Source: Laccaria trichodermophora
Lineage: Eukaryota > Basidiomycota > Agaricomycetes > Agaricales > Hydnangiaceae
Direction: 5' to 3'
Assembly: GCA_018417955.1 (NCBI GenBank)
Contig: JACTVC010000015.1
Span: forward strand, 831,862-895,861
Length of the DNA: 64,000 nucleotides
In this document: one piece after another, positions 32,451-44,324 of the stretch
Layout of the letters: every line of letters begins with the position of its first letter
Numbering within the stretch: the stretch's first letter is position 1
Translations under genes and position numbers: made by a program
The notes under the pieces: model-generated
What the model saw: the letters and a program-made list of their open reading frames with translations, nothing else
What the model was told of the DNA's origin: nothing
Database searches by the model: none

Positions 32451-34405
32451 TCATTCAGTCGCCACTGGCACGATCTCAGGCAAGGGCGGCTGGATAAGGA
32501 AATTGGCGAAGAGCACATATATGGCCGCAGTGGCGCCCGCCAAAAACACGCTGCCAATCCACGCACTTTGTATAATCCAAAAGTCAAGATCTTGAAGAGT
32601 TATGACAGAATACGCGTGCTTGCCCAGAGAAAAGACGCTGCTGTTACAAAAACAATTGTCAAAGACGTTGCCGAACTGGCAAAAGCACGCGGTGACTGCC
32701 CAGACCGCGTTGAAGCCGGCGATGAACTTTCCGAGACGGCGTAGCATAATTGAGGTCCATCGAGCTGCGGACTGATGACGGATGGCCTTCAAGTTGCCTT
32801 CGAGGAGGGCCTGGCCTTCTACATCTCTGGCCTGGCCTTCTTCATCTCTGGCCTCACCTTCACGGATGACATGGCCTTCAGAGCGGTGTTGGGTGGTCGA
32901 GACATAGTGTGTTAGGATGCTTGAGGTCACTAACATCATCCAAACGGTCGTGGAGAGGACAGCGTAAACGAGCACAGCTAATGATCGGCAGCCGAGTCCT
33001 GTGACATTGATCAGCAAACAAGACGGAGGAGAGAGAACAGTGAAGTTCTCACCTCGAGTAGGAGTGTACCAGGCTTGAACCAAGGCAGCTCCAGCCGTGC
33101 CCCATTGTAACATCAATGCGAGACCAGATGCAAGAAACATTCTGGATACAACTTTTGGTCCCCAGCGACTACGTGCAGGAGGTTTCTTGGCCTGATCCGG
33201 AGTGCAGTAGTTTTCGACTTGAGTCCTGGTGCCCACACGATCACGATAATTAGGTTTCTCAGCATCGGGGTTGACCGGCTCGTTGACCGGCTCATGACGG
33301 CTATAACGTTCGGATGCCGCCTGGAAAGCTTCGGACACATGCTCCACTGCCTGCACCCACGGGAAGAATCGCGCATAGTTGAAGACTGGCGAAGTACACT
33401 TCTCATCCCGATGCAGGTCATCCACATCTGTCAAGGTAAGGTCAATAGCTCGTGCGTCGGTTTTGTCCTTCAGGAGGACACTCTTCCCATCATCCGTGGC
33501 AATGTACGCAATGCCATTCGCACGCGCTACGGCTCTCTTGAGCAGTGCCGCGTCACATTTGGGCGAGAACTGTAGCCACCCAACGACGATGGGGAGAAGC
33601 CACAGCCAAAGCGATCCTACTCCTAGGCCATTGGAATGGATGGAGGTGTCGACGCCCGCTATGAAAGTATCAAGGACGCTAAAGACGTAGGCGATGACCA
33701 CCCACGCGATGGAGGTGGCTGCAGAAATGGACCAGTTGTGACTATAGTCGATCTCCTCGGCAAGTTGACTCCACCATTTGTCGTTCTGGCTCAGAACAAT
33801 GAGGGACGCAAGAAACCCATCATCTTTCACGACCCTGATGGGCGATTGCTGCAGGCTAGTAAGGATGCGCACTGCATCTCGAACGTTGGGAAAGGTGTAT
33901 TGTGTAAACTGTCTGGTGACCCAACGATTGTTTAAGACAGTTAGGATAAGCGAATACGCAGCCAAAGTTGGTGATCCAACGGTTGTAAGCACAGAGTCCA
34001 AATTCACTAGCATATCATTGGAGCCGAATGGGAGCTGGGAAACCAGCGCTAGCCACGGGAGCAAAAACGCGCTGAATTGCTGCGAGAAAATGGTGAATTC
34101 AAATGGCTCTTGTCTTACGCCACAAGCTTGGAGGCATAGGCTGTACGTGATTCCCGTGGCGTTAGCGACGTCTACAGGGTTTCCTTGGTTGTCCGTTCCG
34201 CCAACATCCATGCCTACTCCAAAAGTGCCGTTTTGTAGTTTGGCTAGACAAACTTGAAAGTTCGTCCCTGGGAGCCTTCCGGCGATCGTGGCCATCGGAA
34301 AGGCGACGGCCATGCTGGCAACGAATCTGACGAACTTGTGAGGAAATTCTACGTTGCCTCTCGTCAGCACGCGATATCCAAGCTCGAAAGCAATTACTCA
34401 CTCAT
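32451..34405 (-). CDS. Multi-pass membrane protein, copy C
   Basis: Exons 34405-34402, 34348-33053 and 32998-32451; 615 residues. Same family as A, B and D: N-terminal hydrophobic segment (MAVAFPMATIAG), LLPWLALVSQLPFGS, SISAATSIAWVVIAY, GSLWLWLLPIVVGWLQ, VVSRMFLASGLALMLQWG and AWIGSVFLAGATAAIYVL. The most diverged copy. It has an extra acidic/basic insert with repeated EGQA between the last helices (32.78-32.87 kb) and the tail ends EIVPVATE rather than FIDPPLPD. The upstream ATG at 34447 (MPSKHTACVRL) is in frame here, so a 14-residue longer protein is possible. Intron 2 is 54 bp without a stop. Function unknown. Confidence 0.8.
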
Positions 34406-35899
34406 GATCTGTGGCAACCTGACACACGCGGTGTGTTTGGAGGGCATCTGACTGGGAAACTACATTCCTATTTATCGGACAAAGGAAGCGCCTCGATAGC
34501 TACCCGTTCAGTAGCTTTTCTGGGGTTGCCAAAACTGAGTTTACATCTCACGTCCAAGCTTCGGGGGTCCGAGCCGACCTGTACTAAATGAAATGGACAT
34601 CCTGTCTTCTAACGAGGCTGTACTTGTGGGGTTTGATCGTTCTTTTCTCAAGGCTGAAAGCTTAATGATCCTGCGCGGATAATTCAGGCGCCATCTAAAC
34701 GATATCTGCACCAGCTTTTTCAGAAAAAAAAAATAGCGATGACCAGTTACCCAATGAGATTATGACGGCCTTCCCCGCTGCTTTAGCTCTCGAAAAATAT
34801 GGCTATGCCTGATAACGAGTTTGGATATCCCAGCGGAGGAGAGGCTATTGATCACGACCATCGGACGTTCGGATCTTACGACACCTATCATGGGGCAGGG
34901 AGTGAACGTCGATGATTACTTCGGTAAGCCAAGGCACGCATGCCTGAGAGACCTTCAAATCGTGAGGTGCAAAAATAGATGGAGTACACAGTAGACTCAC
35001 CAAAAAAAACTGAAGGCTTGATCTTGCCAGTTTGGGAGAAATGAAACATAGATACTGGCTTGAGGGTACTAATGCGTACAGCAAACCGGTCCTTGAACTG
35101 TAAGCCAGAGCAGCACAATGCGCAACTTAGTAGAGGGCCTTACGAAGATCTGTTTGCATCAGGTCAGGCAGGAGAATGTTGAAAGCAAGAGAAGCGTTGA
35201 CTATTGTACAAAAAACTCACCAACTTCATGCGTAGTGTGTATATTGGAAGTTCAGCTGACCAAAGTAACGACGCTCGGTGGCACTGTTTCCATCGATCAA
35301 CGCATGAAAGACATCTCTGGGTGAAACCAGTAAGAGGCGAAGGAAGATACGTGCCCCAGAATTCACCAAGTTCCAGGAATAGCGTGAACCCATACACGTA
35401 TCAAACTGGTCTTGGTCCAAGCAGCACAAAGCACAACTTATCAATTAGCGGAAGTGATCACAAGTGATGATTAGGGCGCTCAGTAGACAGGTTTGACGCT
35501 TATAGGTCCTGATTGCCGCTGGTTGATAGGATCGACGCTCATAGATCCTGATGGCCGCCGGTCGATTAGGGTGCCCAGAGTTGGACGGTCTACATTTTTG
35601 AGTGGCAATATGTCAACTTCAGGCTTCAGCTGACCACAAGCACTGACCACCATTGACGCTGCACAGCTCATAGATCCTGATTGCCGCTCGTCATTTTGTA
35701 ACCTACCCTATATTCGGTCAGCTTTTGACTTTCACGCTTTAAACACATTCTGAAGTTTTATTGATGAACTCACGTCGTTCCCATCACCTTAGGATAAGGT
35801 CGAAGGGATCTCCGAGGGACTCCGAAGCTCCAAGGCAATGAAGACGAGATTTACGAGGGCCTGGAAAGGAGAAAAAGCATATGAAGGCAAAATTCGTTC
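34406..35899. other. Promoter side of copy C and long non-coding stretch
   Basis: 34.45-35.1 kb resembles the regions upstream of copies A and D. From 35.46 to 35.70 kb there are three scattered copies of CATAGATCCTGATTGCCGC or similar. No gene supported. Confidence 0.5.
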
Positions 35900-36350
35900 A
35901 TTTGTGTCTATAGAAATGCTTTACAAAAGTGTAGTCAAGAGAGGTATCCATCAGACAGACGCTCAACTCGCTGGCAAGCTCCTCAAGCGGCTTTAAAAAG
36001 TACGCCCAATGAGCTCACCAAACGTCCTCGAGGCCCTGCTTGCGCAAAGCCATGTTCTCGGTATAACGAGTGAGCGCGGAGGTCATCGAGTGGATATGAA
36101 GATGCGGCATTTGTAAAAATGCGAGACTCGGTCAGTTTCTGTAAACAGATCCTGTTCGAGTATGTTCTGAGGAAACGGGATGCTTGGGTGAGGTTTATAT
36201 AGTTTTTTTTTGTGGGTCTGTGCGCGGGAGTTGCTGCACGTGATTTTGTGATGAACGGGACTTGGACGCGTCCACCCATCGTCGACTGTTGCCGGCAGCC
36301 GCTCAGCCTCGTCTACCATCTAAATGCTACCCATTGACGGCTATCTAGAT
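35900..36350 (-). repeat. 59-aa repeat module, copy 2
   Basis: Minus-strand frame retains RTYSNRICLQKLTESRIF and YREHGFAQAGPRGRLV, but the start codon is replaced by CAAGCA. TATA-like sequence present. It abuts a COQ1 exon relic. Confidence 0.75.
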
Positions 36351-36394
36351 ATACAGGGCAGCGTCGGCTACGGTTAAGCGATCTCTTGACAGAC

Positions 36395-36640
36395 CTTACG
36401 TTTGCATTTCAGGTGGGCTCTTTGGCTTTGTGTTGTTCCTTCTTCTCAGCTAATAGACGACATACTCGACTCGACTCGACATCGACACCCGGCTCCGCAG
36501 ACCTGACACGCAGTTAAACCGACGGTGCGGACCTCCAACTTGGCCTCACCACCGGACCTGCTCTCTATGCTTGGGAAGAGTCTCCAGAGATGGGGGAGCC
36601 TATAGGGAGGAACTGTGAAAGTCCTGGGGATGTTGAGATG
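36395..36640 (+). pseudogene. COQ1 fragment 1 (exon 2 only)
   Basis: The splice junction GCATTTCAG|GTGGGC (end of exon 1), a short intron, and exon 2 at 36450-36640. Exon 2 reads LIDDILDS and then runs out of frame. TACGCTTGGGAAGAG-like, ATGGGGGAG and GTTGAGATG|GTGTGT remain recognisable. No exon 3 follows. A dead fragment of the 29.8-kb gene. Confidence 0.85.
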
Positions 36641-36999
36641 GTGTGTTCCGTTTGCTTCCTCATCCCCATTCATTGTCCTCGTTCTTCCGTCTTATTCCGC
36701 CTCCTCTCTTGATGCTCTTTTATCACTAAATTCCCACATCATTCATCACTCACCCAGCTCATCGCCTTACCAAATGGACGCCACCGCTACTCTGCGGGAT
36801 CAACTGCCCACCTCGCCGGTCACGACGGATCCGCTGTATCGCCCCAGCACCACACATTCCCCGTGCGCACCTCTACCTCCATACGACTTGGACAAACTAT
36901 CCAATATCGAGATGTCCTCCCGAACGAAGACCAACCCGAAATTGAATCGAATTCACGTGCAATTCTAGACCGGTGACCGATCCTCATCACGACGGACGT
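36641..36999. other. Short stretch with a 64-codon ORF, unsupported
   Basis: An ATG at 36774 opens MDATATLRDQLP, a Pro/Thr-rich 64-codon frame without relatives here. Could be a chance frame. Confidence 0.3.
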
Positions 37000-38745
37000 T
37001 ACCGGTCTAGTGCAATTCTACGCATCACTAAAGACGTAGCACGTAGTAGTCACATTTTCAAAGTGATTGACCGACTTCTTACCTGTATGTACGCGTCGCA
37101 AAGTTGGACTCCCCAATGAAAATGTGACGGCAAGGAAATAGAACGCTGTGGAGGGCTAGCCAAACAAACCTCACAACTTGAACTATAGCGGTCATCCACG
37201 GCCAGTCAATCTGATCATTATTACCTGGCGAGACCAGTCATTGAAGCTAAGCTTTACGACTCTCTGTTCAATGTTCTGACGCCATGACGCCGGAATGAGA
37301 GGTGCTTAGCGATCATGTCAAACAGTTTCAAAATTGCAGTCTGAGTACGTCCTTTCGATTCCCCTCGGCCTGCACACGCTGCACAAAGCTCAACTTCAAC
37401 TTTGTCCAAATCCTGTCTATCCCTTAGATTTCTCTTTTGTTTCGTCTTGCCAGGCGCGCTCCATCTTACGCGTTGCATGGAAGCACCAACGCATACCCTC
37501 GAAACCGTCCGCTGGCCTTTTCAGACGATGTGTCAGCAGGATTGTCGAAGTGGGGACACCAGTATCTTCACCGATATCTGTCAAGAATTCCCCACCATCC
37601 CAGAGACTATGGTACATTCAATAATACTTCACGACTTTGCTGCTTTGGACCTATACAACTTACCTATGCAATCTGGCGAAGCCAAACCCCCACGGCTTCC
37701 ACATCAGAGTCGGACACGGTGCCCTCAAGAGCTTCTGAAGCAGGCAATAACGTGGTCCAGGGAACCCAACCTAATTTTCCGCCATCTCTACACATACTTC
37801 TCGGTCCTTTCCGTCTACTTCCGGAACGAATCCACTATCCCCCTTGGTTTTTTCCGGTACTTGGATCATCTCCAGTATCTCTCTGGGATGCATGAGTGGA
37901 CACGGGTTCATGAGTATCACGTCAACTTTTTCAATAACCGCATCTTGGAGATGCGCCACGGCGACTTTTCAAAGTGGGCTAAACCCGATATTTCACTCGT
38001 GATAAAATATGGTTTTGATCACGACAAAGTTGTGCCAGAGCCAAACCAGTATACCGCCAACAGGATATTTTATAACAGCAGAGTTTGGGGGTTGGTAAAT
38101 GACCCGTCTCGTGCTGCGACAAAGTAAGAGGCTTTCCATGACATTCTTGGTTCTTGTTACTTAACATCAATATTTAGCTGTATAATTCGCCGCACGCTGG
38201 ATCCCTATGCTGAAAAAATACAGTATGTGGCGCAGTATAGAGCTACTACGGGCCGCCTCGACATGTCACAAATGCCATTTGGAAAACCTGGTCAGAGGTT
38301 TTGGGCACGTCCAATGTCCCATCTGATTTTTTCTTCGAAAAAAAAAACATATGTATACATACAGCCCATAAGGAATCAAAGCGAGTGTTACCAATTCTAC
38401 GATATAAACATGATCAGGCAGCATTATACCTACGAGGAAGGGTCAGACCTCCCTTTCTTAGACGTCGTTGGTAAGGATTATTACTTCATATAAAGAAAAT
38501 GACATGTAGGATATTTTTTTTAGCGGTGTGGGAGGACTTCGAGTTATTGAAGAATCGCAAGAAAGAAGAGGAAGCCAAGCTCGCAGCGGAGAAAGTTCAA
38601 CGGCGTTTACAGCGAATAGCACATTTTAAGGCGTTGCTCCCTCGGGCCGGAGATTTTCTTAGACTCTGGCTCTACCCCCGACGCTTGTACCAAGAAAAAG
38701 AGGACTTGGCTTTTCAGAGTGACCAAAAACAAGTCGAGTAAATTC
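37000..38745. repeat. Inverted duplication containing gene X' (right copy)
   Basis: Matches 27900-29750 in reverse orientation, including the upstream non-coding flank. Confidence 0.75.
37528..38741 (+). CDS. Gene X', unrecognised multi-exon gene
   Basis: Start ATG 37528 aligns codon for codon with the X start (MCQQDCRSGDTSIFTDICQ). Exon 1 to about 38124 is intact and includes LHDFAALDLYNLPMQSGEA, NLIFRHLYTYFSVLSVYFR, MHEWTRVHEYHVNFF, KYGFDHDKVV and TANRIFYNSRVWGLV. Exon 2 gives CIIRRTLDPYAEKIQYVAQY and ends at TTTTGG|GCACGT, where X has GTACGT, so a GC donor would be needed. Then ECYQFYDINMIR, DLPFLDVV and a charged coiled coil EEEAKLAAEKVQRRLQRIA. No known fold; no membrane segment or signal peptide. 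It may be the functional copy of the pair, but the C-terminal part has diverged in frame from X. Confidence 0.5.
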
Positions 38746-38896
38746 TTCATGTATCGAACCACTGTGTATGAAAGGAGATGAATCGATGAAGGGTTACAAA
38801 AAAATCGAACGTATGCTCAACGACGGAGGATGAGTGTCCCAGCCAGCACGCCCTCAGTGCGTGGTGTGTAGGTCTAAGAAACAATGCGCGAGCGAG

Positions 38897-40278
38897 TTAC
38901 CGTCTACATCTACTGCGCACTTGGCCACGGGGGAATGGAGCGAGCCCACTAGACCAACAAGTAGGGTCCCAAAAGTGACAACAAATTTTTGGAAAGTCTG
39001 AAAGGGATGCTGTCGTCTCCTCGATGCGCCTGTATATTGCACTGTCTCCAACGTCTGGGGACTGAAAGCCCTCCGAAGTCACCTTCGTCTGCAATTCCAA
39101 CTCGAGCGGCTTCCCGGCAGAAATGCGGATGATTTCGTCACATAATCCGATCCAATCTTGTTCAAGACATCCACCAAAAGGGTGCTTGCCGGAGATGGAA
39201 AAGTCGAATGAAAGGTTCGTGACTTGATTGTATACAGATATTTTACTGAGGACGATATTGATATCGCGGAGAGCACCGGACTCTTTTTTATTGCATTTGA
39301 TGATGGCGTAAAGCGCGAATACGCGCAGGCTTGAAAGATCTTTGAGGTTCAAGAGTCCAGCAAGTGGGAGTTGTTTACCTTTGTCAGAAACCTGTCAAAA
39401 TCGCTTCTCTTTACGAAAAAAACACTGCACCTACGTTCACCCACGTGTAAGCTAGTGAGATACAATTCCTCCAGGGTATTGGAAGCTGCATCGAGGATAG
39501 GTTGCAAGCAAGCCATTTCTTCCTCCTCGTGCGGGGATAGGGTCAGAATGCGTAGCTTTGACCAAATGACCACTGGCGTATGAAACCTAGGCGGTGATGT
39601 AATCATCTGTTTGACGAGGCCGTGCGAATCACGATAGTCGAAAACTTCCAGTGCTGGCAGTTCTCGGTCTCGGGTAGAGCTATATTCCTCTGGGTATTCA
39701 TCGTAGCTCTCCTCAGAAACTCCCACACAGTCAAGGAGCACTTCTCTCAACTTGGGGCAGATGAGAAAAAGAGGCAATGGCACGTTCTTGCATTCGGTGA
39801 GGTGGAGGGTAGTCAAGGTTTGCGAAAAGAATGATTGCGTGAGCCGTCCCACGAATAGTATGGGGTCCTCGATTGTTAACGGAGCGACCATAGGTCCGCC
39901 GAAGCGAAGTTTATGTGGTGGGGTCGGCGACTTGGCGAGTAGTTGGAGGATGCTGATGAGGGTGGGATCGTTGAAAAGCCATGCATTCCGTGTGTGCGAG
40001 ACACCAATCTCAATCACGCGCACACGGTTGGCGAACGAAGGCTTGTCGTCCAATATCTTTTTCATCTTTGCTAGCTTCTTCGATATATTGCTCTTGGTTC
40101 CCGAACCCGCGCCCAGCTCGAGGCTCCGGAAGATGTATGTTTGGCATATCTGCGTAAATGCCCGATCCGTGAGAGAGAGATTACGGAGGTGCTCATCCCG
40201 AAATGGAAGGTTTGAGATATGTTCGACGATGTAAGCAAGCAGATCGTCTGAGAGGAGAGAAAGCGGCGGGTTCAACAT
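38897..40278 (-). CDS. F-box-like protein with LRR-type C-terminal region
   Basis: Start ATG 40278 gives MLNPPLSLLSDDLLAYIVEH, an F-box-like helix at the N-terminus, followed by LPFRDEHLRNLSLTDRAF and CQTYIFRSLEL. Then come leucine-rich segments (LTTLHLTECKNVPLPLFLIC, LRILTLSPHEEEEM, LEELYLTSLHV). One 57-bp intron (39434-39378) joins HVGERKQLPLAGLL. The second exon ends DFPKICCHFWDPTCWSSG and a short tail. Such F-box proteins, expanded in Agaricomycetes, are presumed SCF ubiquitin-ligase adaptors. An in-frame ATG at 40329 exists, but the F-box context favours 40278. The 3' end is partly duplicated at 42.5-42.95 kb. Confidence 0.75.
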
Positions 40279-40493
40279 GATAGTGAAGATAAAGAGAACC
40301 AAGGAACATCGATACTTAGCGCGTAGCAATACAGGTGCACCGCCAAGGTTGTTGATCGGAGTTTGTAAGTACTTTCACCGCTGATTTGTCTAAAACGTTA
40401 CATTTGTCCTTGATCACACAGTCCATGTCCAAACCGTCAAAAACGGTCAAAAGATTGGGGTTCTCCGCGCTTATTACGTCGTTTCCGTTCTGT

Positions 40494-41062
40494 CTATCTC
40501 AATGCGTGTAGTGCGCGAATTGCGACGTCAAGTCTCAGGGAAGTCACGGAATTTGCGGCCATCTGACAGAGTCGTTTGGAAAGCTGCCAACGAAAACAGG
40601 CATGTCGCAACGTCTCTCGACTAAAAGTCCTTATTTGATGCCTTTTTGTCATCGTGTCGCCCCCAAAAGCCCATATATTACTAGGTTCTTCCTGCACCTG
40701 GACATATTCCTCGCCGTACTCATCCAGATGAACCTGCATCTTCAAATCTTTACGCGTCAGCGCCTGACTTGAACAGGTTCTCAGTTCAGCGGACGCTTTT
40801 GGGCTGCTCACTTCCGTTCGGACCTCGGCGTGACCACCGCAAGCTGTCACACAGGAATCGGCGGAGAAAGGAGACGCTGTCCATCTGCAATTGGCTTTTG
40901 GAGAATTTCTGGCTTGTTCTGAAGGATCGTTGCGACCATGACCCCTCGGGCTGTGACGACTGTGAGCGGAATTGGAGAATACCGAAGCACTCTGAGTCTT
41001 ATTGTTATTATCTGAAGATTCAGAACGACCTCTGGAAACTTGGCCAGTCAACCAACGTGTGA
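40494..41062. other. Ambiguous open frames on both strands
   Basis: A 185-codon minus frame (40494-41051, Ser/Arg-rich, starting from MTGQVSRGR) overlaps a 97-codon plus frame (40769-41062). Neither has recognised motifs and I cannot choose; at most one is real. Confidence 0.3.
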
Positions 41063-41369
41063 GTCTTGAAGTACCGTTATAAGCCTACTCACGAAGACGC
41101 CCTTTCTCCCTCCATTGTAGTCCTCACTAGTATCTGAACTGCTCATTCTCATTCGTGATACATCCATGAAAGGGTGACGTTTCGGGAAAAAGTTTTAGAA
41201 GAGGCTGGTGATGTAATCTTCGCTTCCCCCCTGCCTCTCTCTCACGTATTGACAGCCGATCATACCAGCGCCTGAACAACCTATGTGCCAATAAATACCC
41301 CATCATCAGCATGATGAGTTTCTCAGGCAGGCCCTCTTCAGAAAACCATCTTTCGCTATCCTCTCTACT

Positions 41370-42468
41370 ATGCGCTGGTCGCTCATCCTATCCACCTTCA
41401 TAGCTGCTCAGTCTGCGCTTTCTTTTGCCACTGTCATACCTTCATCAGACCAATTGCAACGACGGGCTCCGGCCGATGGGGCCAAAGTGTCCAGCAAGAC
41501 TTATCGCAAGATTTCTGAATTACATCCCTATGCCTATAAGTTTGATAAGACAGGCGGTGTTACTCGCCACCGGCTAAAGCAAACAGCAAACCCCAATCAT
41601 CGTACGATGCTCCTAATCCCGAAAACGGATGCCGGTATGGTTCCTTCGAAACGTCAGGCGGCCGAGATAACTAAACTCTTTCGTTCCGATTCGTAGATCA
41701 TATCTTTGAACATCAGGTTTTGGATCACCACCTTGATAAGCATGGCCTTAATTTCGAGTACGTATCCATGTTCATCTTGATGTGAGCGTGGCCTAATCTT
41801 TTACTCAGTAACCTGCACCCTGATCTTAAGAAGCAGGTCAAAGGCATTATGAATAGTCCAAGCAACCTGGTGCCAGTGCCCGCCAGCATCAATCGAGGTG
41901 TAAGGCTCTTATCCTCTTGTAATATGATTTGCCTGCAATTTATTCCGCCATAGAAAGGCCAAGTGTTCAGGCAAGCGCGAAAAGGCAAGGCCATCACCCC
42001 TAAGAAAGATCGCGATGCGTACATAAAACTCAGTTACACAAGTTCCAAGAAAACAGCTAAACAGCTCGATCACGCATTCAAAAAGGTGAGTTGGTTTTCA
42101 ACTACTGGTATATTAAGCTTCGGTCAAACATCGGCCTTGCAAAGGCCGGCCATGATTTCGGAAAAAACACTGTGCAGCGCACGCTACGGAACATGATGAA
42201 TAACGCAAAGATCATGAACGCTAACGATCCCAGCCCGGCATCCTCAAGGTCATCCTCAAGGGCATCTTCAAGGGCATCCTCAAAGGCGTCCTCAAGGGCA
42301 TCGTCACCTAATCGCAGCCCAGCATCCTCGAGGGCGTCGTCACCTCAATCAGATGCTAGTTCAAACAAGGCGATCCCGAAGCGTCCAGCTCTTGTCTTCA
42401 TACTGAAGGGGCCAACCAGGAAATCCGATGGCATTGCAGCGAAGCCACCAAAGAGCTATAAGGTGTAA
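41370..42468 (+). CDS. Predicted secreted HNH-like (DHxxE) protein with Ser/Arg/Ala repeat tail
   Basis: Spliced from five or six exons. The N-terminus MRWSLILSTFIAAQSALSFA is a clear signal peptide, followed by a possible dibasic processing site (QRRAP). After the first intron: DHIFEHQVLDHHLDKHGLNF, then NLHPDLKKQVKGIMNSPSNL and VPASINRGKG. The spacing of D-H-x-x-E, the following His and the terminal Asn/Asn-Arg recalls HNH/His-Me nuclease folds in polymorphic-toxin-like proteins. That assignment is inference. The mature C-terminus has a run of SSRAS repeats (42240-42350), basic and disordered. Exons join in frame with GT-AG introns. Could be an exported nuclease or a defence/competition effector. 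Confidence 0.6.
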
Positions 42469-42499
42469 TGGGTGAGCTTTCTAGGGTGTAGATAGAAAT

Positions 42500-42940
42500 G
42501 AAGATGTGTAGTACAGGGATAATGCGATATATGTCTCTGGGAGATGGATTAGGACGAGTGTCCCAACCAGGTTGGAAGCATAAGACGTGGGAGGTAGGTC
42601 TAAGGAACGATACAAGACTGCGCTATCATATACATTTACTGTACTTCGCCGCGGGCAGTTGGGGTTGGGCTAAGCCTCCAACAAGCACAATATTGTTTGG
42701 ATAGCCTGACAGGGATGGCTGTCATCTCAATCGTACAGTTTGTCTACTAGTTCTAACTTTCTCACAGACACCCCCGTCTGTAAGTGATATTGAGAGGATT
42801 TCCAGGAGAACATACTTAGTACTGGCAGCGAGTGATATTCCAGCACACCGCAATGACACATTTACCAGGAAACGGCGCTCAACAAAAATGGTGAAGTCGA
42901 ACGAGAGGTTTGTGAGCTATTACCAGCGGATGCCTGTATT
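42500..42940 (-). pseudogene. F-box gene 3'-end relic
   Basis: Nucleotide similarity to 38.83-39.22 kb (3' flank and last exon of the F-box gene), e.g. GAGTGTCCCA-CCAG, GTAGGTCTAAG, ACGAGAGGTT-GTGA. Open frame is lost. It marks another local duplication. Confidence 0.5.
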
Positions 42941-43189
42941 GAACCGAGTCTTATTTAACTGTCGGTGTTGAAAGTCTTGTTGGATTTCTTGCTTATGCGA
43001 CTGTATGCACCGGCGCTCACCCTATTTAGGTTCCTAACGCAGGTTCTCAAGCTCGAAGGTATCAATATCCGACATCCAACATTGACATTTCCAAACTCCT
43101 TCGGCTATGTACCAAGGTTGAAGGTTCAAAATTCAAAGTTCGAGAGCTCACGCAGCGTAAGGAATTGAAGCCAAGATTCATTCGTTTGT

Positions 43190-43640
43190 GTTTATAAAAC
43201 GCTACTTCACGAAGGTAGAGTCAAGAAAGGTATCCATCAGACAGACACTCAACTCGCTGGCAAGTTCTTCAAGCGGCTTTTGAAAGCACGCTCAATGAGC
43301 TCACCAAACGTCCTCGAGGCCCTGCTTGCGCAAAGCCATGTTCTCGGTATAACGAGTGAGCGCGGAAGTCATCGAGTGGATATGAAGATGTGGCATTTGT
43401 AAAAATGCGAGACTCGGTCAGTTTCTGTAAACAGATCCTGTTCGAGTATGTTCTGAAGAAACGTTTGATGGGGGAGGCAAAGTTTTTATAGTTTTCTTAT
43501 GATGGTCTGTGCGGGGGAGTTGTTACACGTGGTTTCTATGATGGACGTGACTTGAACGCGTTACGCGTCCATCCATCGTCGACTTTTGCCGCTCAGCCTC
43601 GTCTTGTCAATGTTACCAATTGACGGTTATCGATATTGGT
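43190..43640 (-). repeat. 59-aa repeat module, copy 3
   Basis: As at 35.9 kb but with the start region lost (sequence before TTCTTCAGAACATACTCG replaced). Followed directly by COQ1 relic 2, the same order as at 35.9-36.6 kb. Confidence 0.75.
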
Positions 43641-43679
43641 GGAAGACCTAGAAGAAGGCTTGAAGCTTGAAGTGTAACG

Positions 43680-44324
43680 TAACCCATATGACCAAGGGCG
43701 CACGATCGGCCATCGTGTTGGGCCGGTGCGAAGAGGGCGAGGTGTACATGGAAGTATATAGCGTATGCTTATGGACTTATGGATGGAATTTGGGGATTGC
43801 ATTTCAGGTGGGCTCTTTGACTTTGTGTTGTTCCTTACCCTTCTCCTTCCCCTCCCTTCTTTTCCTCTTCCTAATTGTGGTCTTCTCAGCTAATAAACGA
43901 CATACTAGACTACGAATCCACATCAACAGCCGGCTCTGCAGATCTACACCTGACAAACCCGGCGGTGTGGACCTCCAACTTGGGGCAGCCACGGACCAGC
44001 CCTCTATGCTTGGGAAGTGCTCCAGGAGATGGGAGAGCTCATAAGGAAGAAGTTTGGGAGTCTTGGGGAATTTGAGATGGTATGTTCGCTTCTCTGCATT
44101 TTCCCTCAAACCTTTATTCTCTCTGCCCCCGTTGATGACAGCTCATCCTCACCTCCCTACAGGCCCGCTTCCTAGTCCTCCGCGCCTCAGGCGTTCACCG
44201 CATTAAACTCCTCGCCAGAGCATTCGCCGAAAAAGCCAAGGAGGTCCTTGAAGAGCTTCCGGACAGCCTGGCCAAGGCTGGGTTGGTAGCGTTGATGGAG
44301 AGGGTTGTTGGGTGGCGGTCATGA
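43680..44324 (+). pseudogene. COQ1 fragment 2 (end of exon 1, exon 2, exon 3)
   Basis: End of exon 1 reads MTKGARSAIVLGRCEEGEV and WNLGIAFQ. Exon 2 reads LINDILDYESTSTAGSADL, so the second Asp-rich motif has lost an Asp, and then shifts frame. Exon 3 keeps SGVHRIKLLARAFAEKAKEV to the same stop context. The 5' two thirds, including the first Asp-rich motif, are missing. Non-functional; less decayed than fragment 1. Confidence 0.88.
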
